Positions 35,421-44,959 of a DNA stretch of 64,000 bases are shown in pieces. Positions within the stretch are counted from its first letter, which is position 1. The number at the start of each line of letters is the position of its first letter. Under the pieces are notes generated by a model. It ran no database searches and was not told where the DNA came from. It saw only the letters and a program-made list of their open reading frames with translations. Made by a program: the position numbers and the translations under genes. The DNA lies in NCBI GenBank assembly GCA_018350325.1, contig JAEVLN010000002.1:186001-250000 (forward strand), written 5' to 3'. Source of the stretch: Globodera rostochiensis. Lineage: Eukaryota; Nematoda; Chromadorea; Rhabditida; Heteroderidae.

Positions 35421-35429
35421 GTTTAGACC

Positions 35430-36022
35430 GTGGCAGAAGTAGAGACATTTTGAACAAGGACATTTTGTCCGCTTACGTAAACAACCAAAAACAAATTTGT
35501 TTTATTTTTGTTTATTTAGCCTTTTTTTGGTGATTTATCATCCGCCACCTTATTTTTTTGGCCTTTTTCCGTTTTCCGTTAAAATTCCTTTAAAAAACAT
35601 GCACCCTTAATGGTGACAACGTCGAGAATTTTTATGTTCAATTTTCGTTAGTGTGAATTTCTTAACAAAACAAACCATAATTTTCAACATTTTTCGCGAT
35701 GGCTCCTGTCGGCACCGCCGGGATCAGGGAGGCCAGAATACCCTATTTTTATGGCAAATGCCATAATTTTGCCATATTTTAGAACTGTGAATAATTCTAA
35801 TTTTTAAGGGAAAAATGAGAATTCCCGAAAATAGTGCTTCTTGATTCGTACAATTTGAAGTTTTTCGATTGAAAATCTCTTAACTTTCCGTTTTCATAAA
35901 ATGGTCATAGAAATCCACGAAGTTAAAAGTGAACATAAAATGGGTAGGTACCTAACCTTGTAAAACGAACAGATTGTGAAATGAAAATAAAAATCATTGC
36001 TTACATTTGTAAACAAATATGA
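35430..36022. other. No supported gene
   Basis: AT-rich spacer with one further copy of the GC-rich hairpin, degenerate, at about 35700-35722 (ggctcctgtcggcaccgccg). Confidence 0.5.
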
Positions 36023-39000
36023 TCAGACCCTACTCTTGATTGATCGCTGCTTGGAATCTTTGATCATTTCTCTTTTGCTGTTCTCCTTGTCGTTGAGATT
36101 CAGTTGCGGTTGCTGCTCAATCTCTTTGATCACTTCCTTCTCAATGCTCTTTTTGTCTTGTTCCAGTTGCGGAAGTTGCTTAACCTTGTCCTCCTGATCG
36201 AATGGGATTTCCAACATTTTCCCCAACGTGTTCCGCCTTTCCAATTGGTTCGGAATCGCTTGTCTACTGTTGAACTGCTTCGACTCGTTGTTTTGTTGCT
36301 GCTGCTGCTCGATTATCAGTGTTTGGCTTATCTGGCAATCAATTCATATTGTCTGATCATCATAGTCCAACTCTTTTTATAAGTAATAATAGATGGAGCT
36401 CAGGGGGTTCACCTCTTCCAAATTGGGTTCAGCATTTGCCATGCCCGACGACTCGCCCTGCTCCAGCTTCAGCACCGGCTGTGGCAACGACTCGTCCATC
36501 AACCAGTGCTCATGGATGTTGTGCTCCTTGATCAGCTCGTCCACCTGCTTCTTCACCCGCTCGTCCAGCTTCTGGCCGACAATGTCATAATTGCTTTTGC
36601 CACCTGCTGCATGCATCTCACGCTGCAGCATATTCAGCAGCTCCTGCCGCTCTTTCGGTACAATGCGCTCGTAGATCTCGTCGTACAGACAACGTGCGCC
36701 CACCACGTACATCAACAGACCGTTCGGCTTCTGCTTTTTGGAGTTTTTTTTGATTAATCATTGCGATTTTGATGTTTTATTTTTAATTTAGGACTAAAAT
36801 TTCCAGTGGCAAAAGGACAAAATGTCCAAATATTTTTGAACCAGAGTTATTCAAAAATTTCGGACAACTATTTGAGGTTGGGTTTTTAGCAAAAATTAAT
36901 TTACTAAAATCCATTTTCTAAAGTCACAATTTCAATAACTGTTTCGGCAACATTTTTTTTCTGACCCTTCCCCATGACTGCGTAAAAAAATGCTTAAAAT
37001 TTGTGAACCCTAAAGAAATTTTACAAAAAAAAAAAAAAAAAATTCTTTTATTGACCCCGGCGTGCTCGGCCAGCTGCTGCTCGTCGTTCTCGTGTCTCCA
37101 TTTTCTCAGTTTTGCCAATGCATTTATAAATTTTTTGAATGCCGCCGAATTCTGACAATTTTTTGATTCCAACAAAATTTGGGCTTCGTCCAGCCCAAAA
37201 TGTTTGATGCCGATGTAGCGAATTTTGTCCCAGACATCCACCAACGGTCGGAACGTCACGGCGTCGACGTCCTTCTTGAACTTGCTCAGATTACTGTCGC
37301 TCATCAACTCCTCAATTGGAAGGTAAAATTGGGATCGATCGACTCTTTCAGTTTTAGTGAATGTTTTTTTTGGGTTTTTTCCAAAAACTTAATATGATTA
37401 AGGCTTCTTCAATATAATCCAAAATATGCTTAAATATGATTAAGGCTTCTTCAATATAATCCAAAATATGCTTAAATATGATTAAGGCTTCTTCAATATA
37501 ATCCAAAATATGCTTAAATATGATTAAGGCTTCTTCAATATAATCCAAAATATGCTTAAATATGATTAAGGCTTCTTCAATATAATCCATCTACCTCAAT
37601 TTCCTGGAAAAGCAAATGCTTTCGCTTTGTCTCGTACAATTTGGTGATATGCTCTGTCGCCGATTTTATGTGCGACTGAAAAGCATTATTTAGGTAATAT
37701 AGAGGAAAATATTTTATTATATTTTGTTAAAATTATTTTAATTATATTAACTTGTAAGTTCAATAAAAATTTATGCTTAAATTTGTATAAATTTATTTCA
37801 ATTAAAAAAATATTTTTGTTATTTAATACTTTTGAAACATAAAAAGATTTGTTGCTTATTTATGTAATGAATTAGATAGTAAATTAATTAACTTCAAATT
37901 TGTTAATTGTATTTTTTTTATATTATAACATTTTGTATTATTATTGTTATTATTTTTTTGTTTAAATGGCATTAATTATAATTTTATTTTTTTTTCAATG
38001 AATTTTCGTACTTCCAATGCCGGTTGAAGGCCCATTTTTTGCATTAGCTCCTGTTCATTAGTCTCAATTTGGGCTTGTGCTATGCGAATCTTCTCAAATT
38101 GGTCCTCCACGTGCTGCTCGAGTATTTTCTCGTATTGCAGAGCGTCCTTTAAGGGTTTATTTAAAAAAAATAAATATAAATAATTGACAATCAGATTAAT
38201 TTGCAATTTTGGTAAATTTAATACCCAAAATTGCTACCTTCATCTATTTCGATAAGCACGATCATTTTCATTCTATGATTTGATTTCGGGTGTTGATCAT
38301 TCCCGGAATTCTTTGATCCGGATTTCGGGTGTTGATCGTTCCCGGAATCCTATGATCCGGATTTCGGGTGTTGATCATTCCCGGAATTCTTTGATCCGGA
38401 TTTCGGGTGTTGATCATTCCCGGAATTCTTTGATCCGAATTTCGGGTGTTGATCATTCCCGGAATTCTTTGATCCGGATTTCGGGTGTTGATCATTCCCG
38501 GAATTCTTTGATCCGCATTTCGGGTGTTGATCGTTCCCGGAATCCTATGATCCGGATTTCGGGTGTTGATCGTTCCCGGAATCCTATGATCCGGATTTCG
38601 GGTGTTGATCATTCCCGGAATTCTTTGATCCGGATTTCGGGTGTTGATCATTTATTCTATGATCCGGATTCCCGGTGCTGATCATTTATTCTATGATCCG
38701 GATTCCCGGTGCTGATCATTTATTCTATGAACCGGATTCCCGGACCATTCATGACCCGGATTCCCGGTGCTGATCTGCATGATAAAAACGAATTGTTTGG
38801 GTCACGCTGATCGTGTCTAATAAAGATTCAATCTTTAAACCTAACATTTGCAAGTCGGCACCGCTCTTCCGCTTCCTTCAACGCCGCGTCCGCTTCTTTA
38901 AACGCCGCGTCCGCCTTCGCCAACGCCGCTTTGGCCTCGTTAAGCGTTGCCTCCGCCTTCTTTTGGACTTCGGTCGCTGAATTTCTCTTCTCAGTTTCGG

Positions 39001-39564
39001 CAGTGGAATTCGTTGCGACCTCCACCCATTTTTTGTTGATTTCGTCCATTACCAAATCCATTTGTTTGGCTCTGATCAGCGGGAACAAAATTGATCAGAA
39101 AGTTGTGAGTGAACACACACACACACACACAACAAAAAAGCGTTCAACAGAAATAAACCAATCAAAAATGTTTGAAAACGAAAACGACTGATTTTTAAAT
39201 GTGAATTTAAATTTGGCCAAAAAGAGTCTCAAAATCGTTATATGGCGTTTTAACAAAGCGTTTTTTTTAAATTTTTGAACAAATTTTTGAAGTTTTTTTG
39301 TTGCTCAAAATCTGTTCAAAATCTCAATTAAAACTTGTGGCGTTCAATTACGCTCTTTGTTTGTTTGTTTGTTATGTTTTTACCGTACCTTTCCCGATTT
39401 TCGTATTTCATTGCCTCTTTAATAACATCGAGGGCTTTAGTGATTTCTTCTTTTTGTTTGTTGATTTTATCATTATACTCAATCAACCACGCGTTTTTGG
39501 CCTTCAAAATGTTGTCTTGCGCACTTTTGTATGATTTTAAATGGTCACTAATTTGATTTCCCAT
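36023..39564 (-). CDS. Coiled-coil, Gln/Glu/Lys-rich protein (499 aa)
   Basis: Seven exons join to exactly 500 codons: 39564-39389, 39071-38846, 38146-38012, 37675-37595, 37310-37056, 36730-36413, 36331-36023. The start ATG (MGNQISDHLK) follows a TTGATTTAG acceptor by about 37 nt. Residues 1-135 are strongly coiled-coil, with an Ala/Lys/Glu heptad stretch (KAALAKADAAFKEADAALKE). A central, more globular region contains RPLVDVWDKIRYIGIKHFGL and YDEIYERIVPKERQELLNML, and the C-terminus is Gln-rich (IEQQQQQNNESKQ) and charged. There is no signal peptide. No family is recognised; a cytoskeletal or scaffold role would be a guess. Two introns contain minisatellites. The exon 5 donor (GTCAAT) is weak, and exon 6 could start three bases earlier. 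Confidence 0.7.
37393..37590 (-). repeat. 42-bp tandem repeat, 5 copies, intronic
   Basis: Perfect head-to-tail repeat (unit contains aaggcttcttcaatataatc) in the intron immediately after exon 4 of the coiled-coil gene. Because 42 is a multiple of three, one frame stays open with a 14-residue period (DYIEEALIIFKHIL). The frame entering from exon 4 stops at once, so I regard it as non-coding. Confidence 0.9.
38277..38780. repeat. 39-bp tandem repeat, about 10 copies plus degenerate tail
   Basis: Unit of 39 bp containing gatttcgggtgttgatcatt and cccggaattctttgatccg, in the intron between exons 2 and 3 of the coiled-coil gene. From about 38640 it degrades to a shorter variant (gattcccggtgctgatcat). 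Because 39 is a multiple of three, both strands have long open frames, which are artefacts of the repeat. TGATCA occurs in most units. Confidence 0.9.
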
Positions 39565-39599
39565 TTTTTCCAAATTTCTTTTTGTCCCCCCACGGCCAG

Positions 39600-40733
39600 C
39601 TAAATCAATATTATGTAAATTTATTGCGCTATGAGAAAGAGCAATTAAGAATCTTTTTATTTTAATTAAAATGATTTGTCATTTTTGTTAATTTTAATTA
39701 TTAGAGTCCGGACCGTTTATATTTTCGAGGTCTCGGGTCGAGATTATTTCGAAATGATCGATAAATGAGATTTTATTGCGATTTTTCAGTGAACGCGAAC
39801 GAATCTCGATTGTTAAATTTTTATGAGATTTCCGATCAAAAACTTGATCGGTCCTCAAATCCTGGCTCTAATTATAATGATTTAAGGTTTAAATAATTTA
39901 AAAAACCGACGTCTTTTTGGCGATCCAACTTTTCCTACTTTTACTGCATCAGCGATGAGCACAGTTTTTATGAAAAGCAGAGCACAAATAAGTTTGAAGA
40001 ATGTTTGAAAGGTGTACATTGAAAAAAATCCTTAAAATGCTTCGTAAGTTTAGTTTTTTATTTATATTAATAAAAATTTTTAAAATGAATTGATACAAAA
40101 TAATAGTTGATCGTCTTCATATGAATCTTTTTTTAAAAAGCCACATTTTATAAGAAGTTAAAATTTTTTTTCTACATTTTATTAAGATTAAATTAACATA
40201 AAATATTTTATTAAACAAATTAATCAAAAATTAGTGACTTCTAAAATGGCATTTTAGGCAACAGTGGACGCTTTTTATGCAACTTTTTATTCACGTCAGC
40301 TTTATTCTGATTTGTCATAAAATTGTCTATTCATTTTTATTGTATGTCACATTAACCAATGAAAAATGCTTGCCTCTTTGTCAAACGCATATTTATTAAT
40401 AGAAAAATCAATCATATTATATTGAAATGTATAAACCTATTGTATTCAACAATAAAATATTTAACGAATTATATTATTGATTTTCTATCCATAAAGAAAA
40501 TAGTAAAAATTGGTGCAATATAAAATTTTACTAATCGTAAAGTAAAAGAAATATATTAATTTAAACAGAAAATTAGTTGCATTAATCCGTATTATTTAGG
40601 GTCAATGTCAAATCAGCTTGAGTGCAAAACCCAAATTTTGAACAATCAAACAAAATCAGGTGTTTGACATAATTGCGGGCATTTAGGGTAATGGTAAAAT
40701 ATTGGCATAATTGCGGGCATTTAGGGTAATAAT
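39600..40733. other. No supported gene; possible hAT-like remnant at 39705-39870
   Basis: AT-rich spacer. At about 39705-39870 the ends 'tagagtccggacc' and 'cctggctcta' look like hAT-type termini, but no exact 8-bp duplication flanks them. Confidence 0.45.
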
Positions 40734-40886
40734 TAGAGTCGGGACCCAAAACCCAAAACCAAAAATTTTTTTGCGTTTTTTGTACAAAAATTGGACCAAA
40801 AGCTTTTTGGTTTTGGGTCCGATTGGAGTAAAACCCAAAAATGACTAAAAAAATTTTGGGTTTTGAGTCCAAGTTTCCGGTCTCTA
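40734..40886. mobile_element. hAT-like MITE, 153 bp, 8-bp TSD GTAATAAT
   Basis: Begins TAGAGTCGGGACC and ends GGTCTCTA. GTAATAAT lies at 40726-40733 and 40887-40894. The interior has inverted 'gacccaaaacccaaaacc'-like and 'ggttttgggt'-like sequence. It is non-coding and very short. Confidence 0.75.
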
Positions 40887-41144
40887 GTAATAATGATAAA
40901 TTATTGCAACCCAAGCCAGGTCCGGGACAAAGGTACTGTGCATTAGGGCAGACCAAAAAGCATTTGATTTTATTATTTGATTTGTTTTGTTTTTAACTGA
41001 TCAATTTTACATTTTTTTAAACAGTGAATGTAATAAATTCAAAAGTTTTCAAATTTTCTTGTCAAGAAGCTTCAGAACAGAGGACGCCTTTTTATAATAG
41101 TCTTTCAACAACAAAACCAATGGCCGATCGCTTTTCTTCCAATT

Positions 41145-43420
41145 TCAAAGCCCAGCAGCAGCAGCAGCAGCAGCAGCAGCAAGTTCCGCCTCGTGTCGTC
41201 GTCGATTCTTCTTCTCCTGCAATCGAAGGACGAGAAATCAAATTGCAAAATAAAAAAGATCAATCAAAATCCAGTGTTTTCATATATTTTGGAGTAATTC
41301 AGAGCCGTAGCCAGCCCCCCCCCCCCCGAAAATGAAATTTTTTGAAAATTTTAAAGTGATATCCAACTTTTTTTCCGGAAAAATTGCTTAACAAAAATGC
41401 GATAAAAGCAAAAAATACACCCCTAAGAATCGACTTTTTGGATCCCCCCCCCCCGAAAAAAATCCTGGTTACGGCCATGGAGTAATTTTCATAAATCATT
41501 TCTTCACCTGTAGCTCCTTTTGTAACTTGTAAATCTTCTCGGCCAGCATATGAAAGTAAGCCTCCGTGTCGTTGGCCGTCTCGAATATGTCATTCTCAAC
41601 TTTGCGCGCATAACACAGCAAATCCCGGATGCGCCGGTCACGGATAGCCTCCGGGTTGGGATAGGGAAAGATGGCCTGGGGGGGGGGAAGCGCGCGTATT
41701 CTTTTAAATTAAATAAAATTTTTTAAATAAATTAAAAACAACAATTAATATGCCTTTTGTGGTGGTATAAATTCCTGAATAATCCCACAAAAAAACCACC
41801 CGGCTGGTCAAATATTAAATGCAAAACAAAAAAGTAATCATATAATTGAAGGAAAATTCAACTGACCTTAACCAATTTGCCCACCAAATGGTTGCGCAGG
41901 TCAGGCGTGATGGAAGCGTGCCAATCGCGCGGTCCTTCGCCCGCACAGCCAAACCCAACGGCACCGTCGACGTCCATTTGCTGTGGGAATTGGCCAACGC
42001 GATTCGGCGGATTGATGGACAAAAAGGAATTTCTGTGAGAGGAAATGTCGATTTTAGCATTTCAAATTTTGAATACAATAAAAAAAAAACGAACGACGTG
42101 TTCGGCGTGTACCCGTCCAGCAAATTTTTCATTGCACTGCTCGGCGACGGCGGCGGCGAGCCAAACAAACTCAACGGTCCACCGCCAATGCTTGACGAAG
42201 CGGACGCACCACCACCGCACATGCCGACGACGGAGGACAGACCGCCAACACTTGCCGAACTTGACGGCTGCCGAACAAATTTTTTACCAATTTTAGTTTT
42301 TAAAACAATGACTAAAGAGCCGTACAAATTTTGACAAAATGTACAAAATTAATTTTCATTAAAGAAATGTTTATAAAGTTAACGGTTTCAGGCTTCAAAG
42401 CCTACCTGTTGTTGTCCAATAGCGATCGCTTTAGTTCCTCCGTCTTCCGTCCCTTCTTTGACTGTTTTCATTCTGAAGAACTGTTACTGTTCTTTTTGAC
42501 AATGATCTCTATCGGTTTACCCTGCAATTGCCAACGGGGAAGGACCTTCACGCCCCGCTGGGCCAATCCCCTCCGGGCCCATCGATCCACCAGATGATCC
42601 AACACCGAATGAATTTGCGCTTTCTACAAAAACAAATCCTGGCTTTTCTGGACAAAAAACAGCAAAATTGGCCAAATTCCTTACCAAGCAACACGCTGCC
42701 GCCGCTGAACGCCTTGCACAACTCGTCCAGTCTCAGAAGCATTTGCGCTTGACGCTGCTCCTGCATTTCCTGAAGTCGCTTCATTTCAGCGATTTCTGCA
42801 CGCGTAGCTTCGTGATCGATCATCAGCTTCCGTTTTAATTAAAATTTTACCAATACATTTTTATTTAAATTCCACAACAAAGTTCTAATAAAATTTGAAC
42901 AAGCCGAATAGTTAAAAGTGTAAAAGGGACACTACAGTACCGTTAAAAAAACGAAAAATGTAAGCCGGAGCAGACAGACACATTAAATTGATCATAATGT
43001 TAAATCCACCTGATCGGCCTCCGCTCGACATTGTTCGGTCAATGCGCCGGCGGCGACGGGGCCAACCAAGTTCTTCATCTCGCCGATTTGGACACAAATT
43101 TCCGTTTGGTTGTGTCGCTGTTCCATCTGATCCTGCTCCATCTTCAACAGCAGTTGACGCTGCAACACATCGACATTCTATAAAATATATTTGGAAATAA
43201 TTTACGGCAAAATTAGCCATAATTAAAATCCAGTACAAAATGTCAAAAAATATAAACGCACCTCCAATAATTGGCCAGACTTTGTTTGGCCCTGCTGAGC
43301 AGCAGCCGCCCCCAATTCGTCGCCGCCCTTTTCCTCCACTTCAAAAGTGCCGTCGCCGCCGCGCTCGGCCGCCAAAATGTCCACAACATCAAAACTGGCT
43401 TCTGAGTTTGGTGAATCCAT
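41145..43420 (-). CDS. KIX-domain protein, CBP/p300-type KIX without HAT or bromodomain (399 aa)
   Basis: Nine exons join to exactly 400 codons: 43420-43262, 43177-43010, 42826-42685, 42623-42521, 42472-42406, 42267-42113, 42032-41867, 41675-41508, 41216-41145. Residues 54-150 are coiled-coil (NVDVLQRQLLLKMEQDQMEQ); 150-290 are Gly/Ser/Pro-rich. Residues 298-376 are a KIX domain split by an intron: RDWHASITPDLRNHLVGKLV, then AIFPYPNPEAIRDRRIRDLL, CYARKVENDIFETAN, and FHMLAEKIYKLQKELQ, closely following CBP/p300 (MED15 KIX is much more divergent). The end is EKKNRRRHEAEL plus nine Ala. KIX binds activation-domain helices such as phospho-CREB KID, MLL or Myb. With no TAZ, bromodomain or HAT, this could be a decoy or adaptor. 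Exons 5' of the ATG or alternative 3' exons cannot be excluded. Confidence 0.8.
41300..41479. mobile_element. hAT-like MITE with C-run termini, 8-bp TSD GAGTAATT
   Basis: Begins CAGAGCCGTAGCCAG followed by a C run and ends with a C run and CTGGTTACGGCCATG; the octamer GAGTAATT lies at 41292-41299 and 41480-41487. It sits in the last intron of the KIX gene. The same 'gccgtagccag + homopolymer' end is seen near 9575-9618, so this family seems to be one source of the many G/C runs in the window. Confidence 0.75.
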
Positions 43421-44358
43421 CGAATTCGGCAATTTCGCAAGTAAAAAGCGAATTCTTTAGAATGCACAAAGTAACGAAAGTGCCCAAAAATATTCTGAAA
43501 ATAGAGAAATTATTTTTTGAAAGAATTTGTATTTAATTTAGGGTCAAGTTCTAAATTCAATTTTCTTAAATTATTTAAACTGATATTTTTTGAAAAATTT
43601 TTCAAAGTTGCTAAAAAGGTGTTTCTAGGGGTATTCGGGGGCTAGAATCCGAATCTGGCCTTTTTGTTGTAGTTTTGTGCTTTTCGAATGATTTTGAGGC
43701 CAAAATTGATTTTATAAATTCAATTTTCTTAAATTATTTAATTGAAACCAAAACTTTTTTTATATTAATGCAAATTCACAGTAATTTTTTTGATGCTGAC
43801 CCAAAAATGGAAAGGATGGACGACGACATTCAGTGGGGGCAATTTCTCATATTATCTCATAAATTTGCATCTTTTATTTGCTCCCAGCAAAATGTTGACC
43901 CCAAAAATGGGGGAAAGTTGAATGTGCTGTCTGTTTGTGAGAAACGCTGTTGAATTTGGCGAAGACGATGCACCGGTTTTATCTTAGGGGGTGCATTTTC
44001 TATTTTTACTGCCTCTTTTTAAGGAATTTTCAAAAAAAAAAAAGCAATTTTTTTTTTGCGAATTCTGCTTTATTTTTAGGGGGGGGGGGGGGTCGGGTCG
44101 GCGGTGCCGATAGGCGCCGCCGAGAAATTTTTTTGAATTGATCGGGTTTTTTCAAACATTTTTTCTAATGGGAATTGGGATCCCTCGATCCAATTTAATT
44201 TAATATTATTGTTTTTAATAAATTTTTGAAGCATTGATCCAAGGATGTCAAATTAATTAAGGGCAGGATTTTTTTTTTAAATGATATATTTTTGTTCCAC
44301 TTTCGAAAATCAAAAAACGAAGGCACACAAATGTGGCTGGCTCCCTCCTTTTGTTGGA
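43421..44358. other. No supported gene
   Basis: AT-rich spacer upstream of the KIX gene. A TTTTCAG acceptor near 43500, about 80 nt before the KIX start codon, could be a spliced-leader site. A G run followed by a GC-rich hairpin is at 44083-44123. Confidence 0.45.
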
Positions 44359-44565
44359 TCATTTGAATTGCCGCCGTCTCTTTTCTTCTCTCACCGCTGG
44401 CGGCCAATGCCGCCGGCAGCATTGTTGGCAATGTGCCAACATGTCGTCTGCCGAAACACCAAACCGTTCATCCGCCCTGTGCACTTCGATCAGCGCCTGC
44501 TCCACTGTCCGCATCACCACAAACAAACAGCACAAAGCAATGATCAAAAAAACACGTTTGATCAT
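44359..44565 (-). CDS. Small secreted Cys-containing protein (68 aa)
   Basis: A single open frame from ATG (just after a CATTAG acceptor) to TGA. The N-terminus MIKRVFLIIALCCLFVVMRT is a signal peptide or anchor; the mature part is charged with a Cys cluster (AHCQQCCRRHWPP) near the end. A possible GTGAGA donor after residue Ala59 means more exons could follow, but none was found. No family recognised; a small secreted peptide is the most that can be said. Confidence 0.45.
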   Translation of the reverse strand: MIKRVFLIIALCCLFVVMRTVEQALIEVHRADERFGVSADDMLAHCQQCCRRHWPPAVREEKRRRQFK

Positions 44566-44959
44566 CCTAATGACCCGATCTGATCTGGGGATTTTTTGAG
44601 CCGAGACTTTTGTCCTTGTACATGATGCCGAAATTCTTAACCCGAAAACTTGTTGCAAATTGATTTGCAAAATATGTGACTTTGAGCTTCTTTTGCCATA
44701 TCTTAATTTGTAAGCGTTTCGGGCCATTAAGCCCATTTCTTAGCTGCCTCTGTTTTCTGGCCTAAAATTAAACTTTAAATCTTGAAATTGTAAGCACAAA
44801 GAAGTCGACAATTTAAATTATCTTTATTACTTACTCTCTTTCTCAGAGTATTAAAAAGGAGATAATTATTTAAATGCATTTGTTTGCAAAATATCATTTT
44901 TAAAAATGTTCTTTTTCTCCTCTACGAAAGAATCTCTGCACGGCGGCTGATCAGTTTCC

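Noticed and set aside
38268..38681. Repeat proteins of 127-133 residues on both strands
   Set aside because: Open frames produced by a 39-bp tandem repeat inside an intron; no start context or splice partners.
41101..41335. Plus-strand polyglutamine protein
   Set aside because: The CAG run is the complement of the polyalanine end of the KIX gene, whose exon is in phase and homologous to the CBP region after KIX; the plus frame has no such support.
42323..42520. Alternative minus-strand terminal exon reading RWARRGLAQRGVKVLPRWQL and ending at a TGA
   Set aside because: The other frame of the same exon joins in phase to exons on both sides and leads to the KIX domain, so this frame was treated as a shadow.
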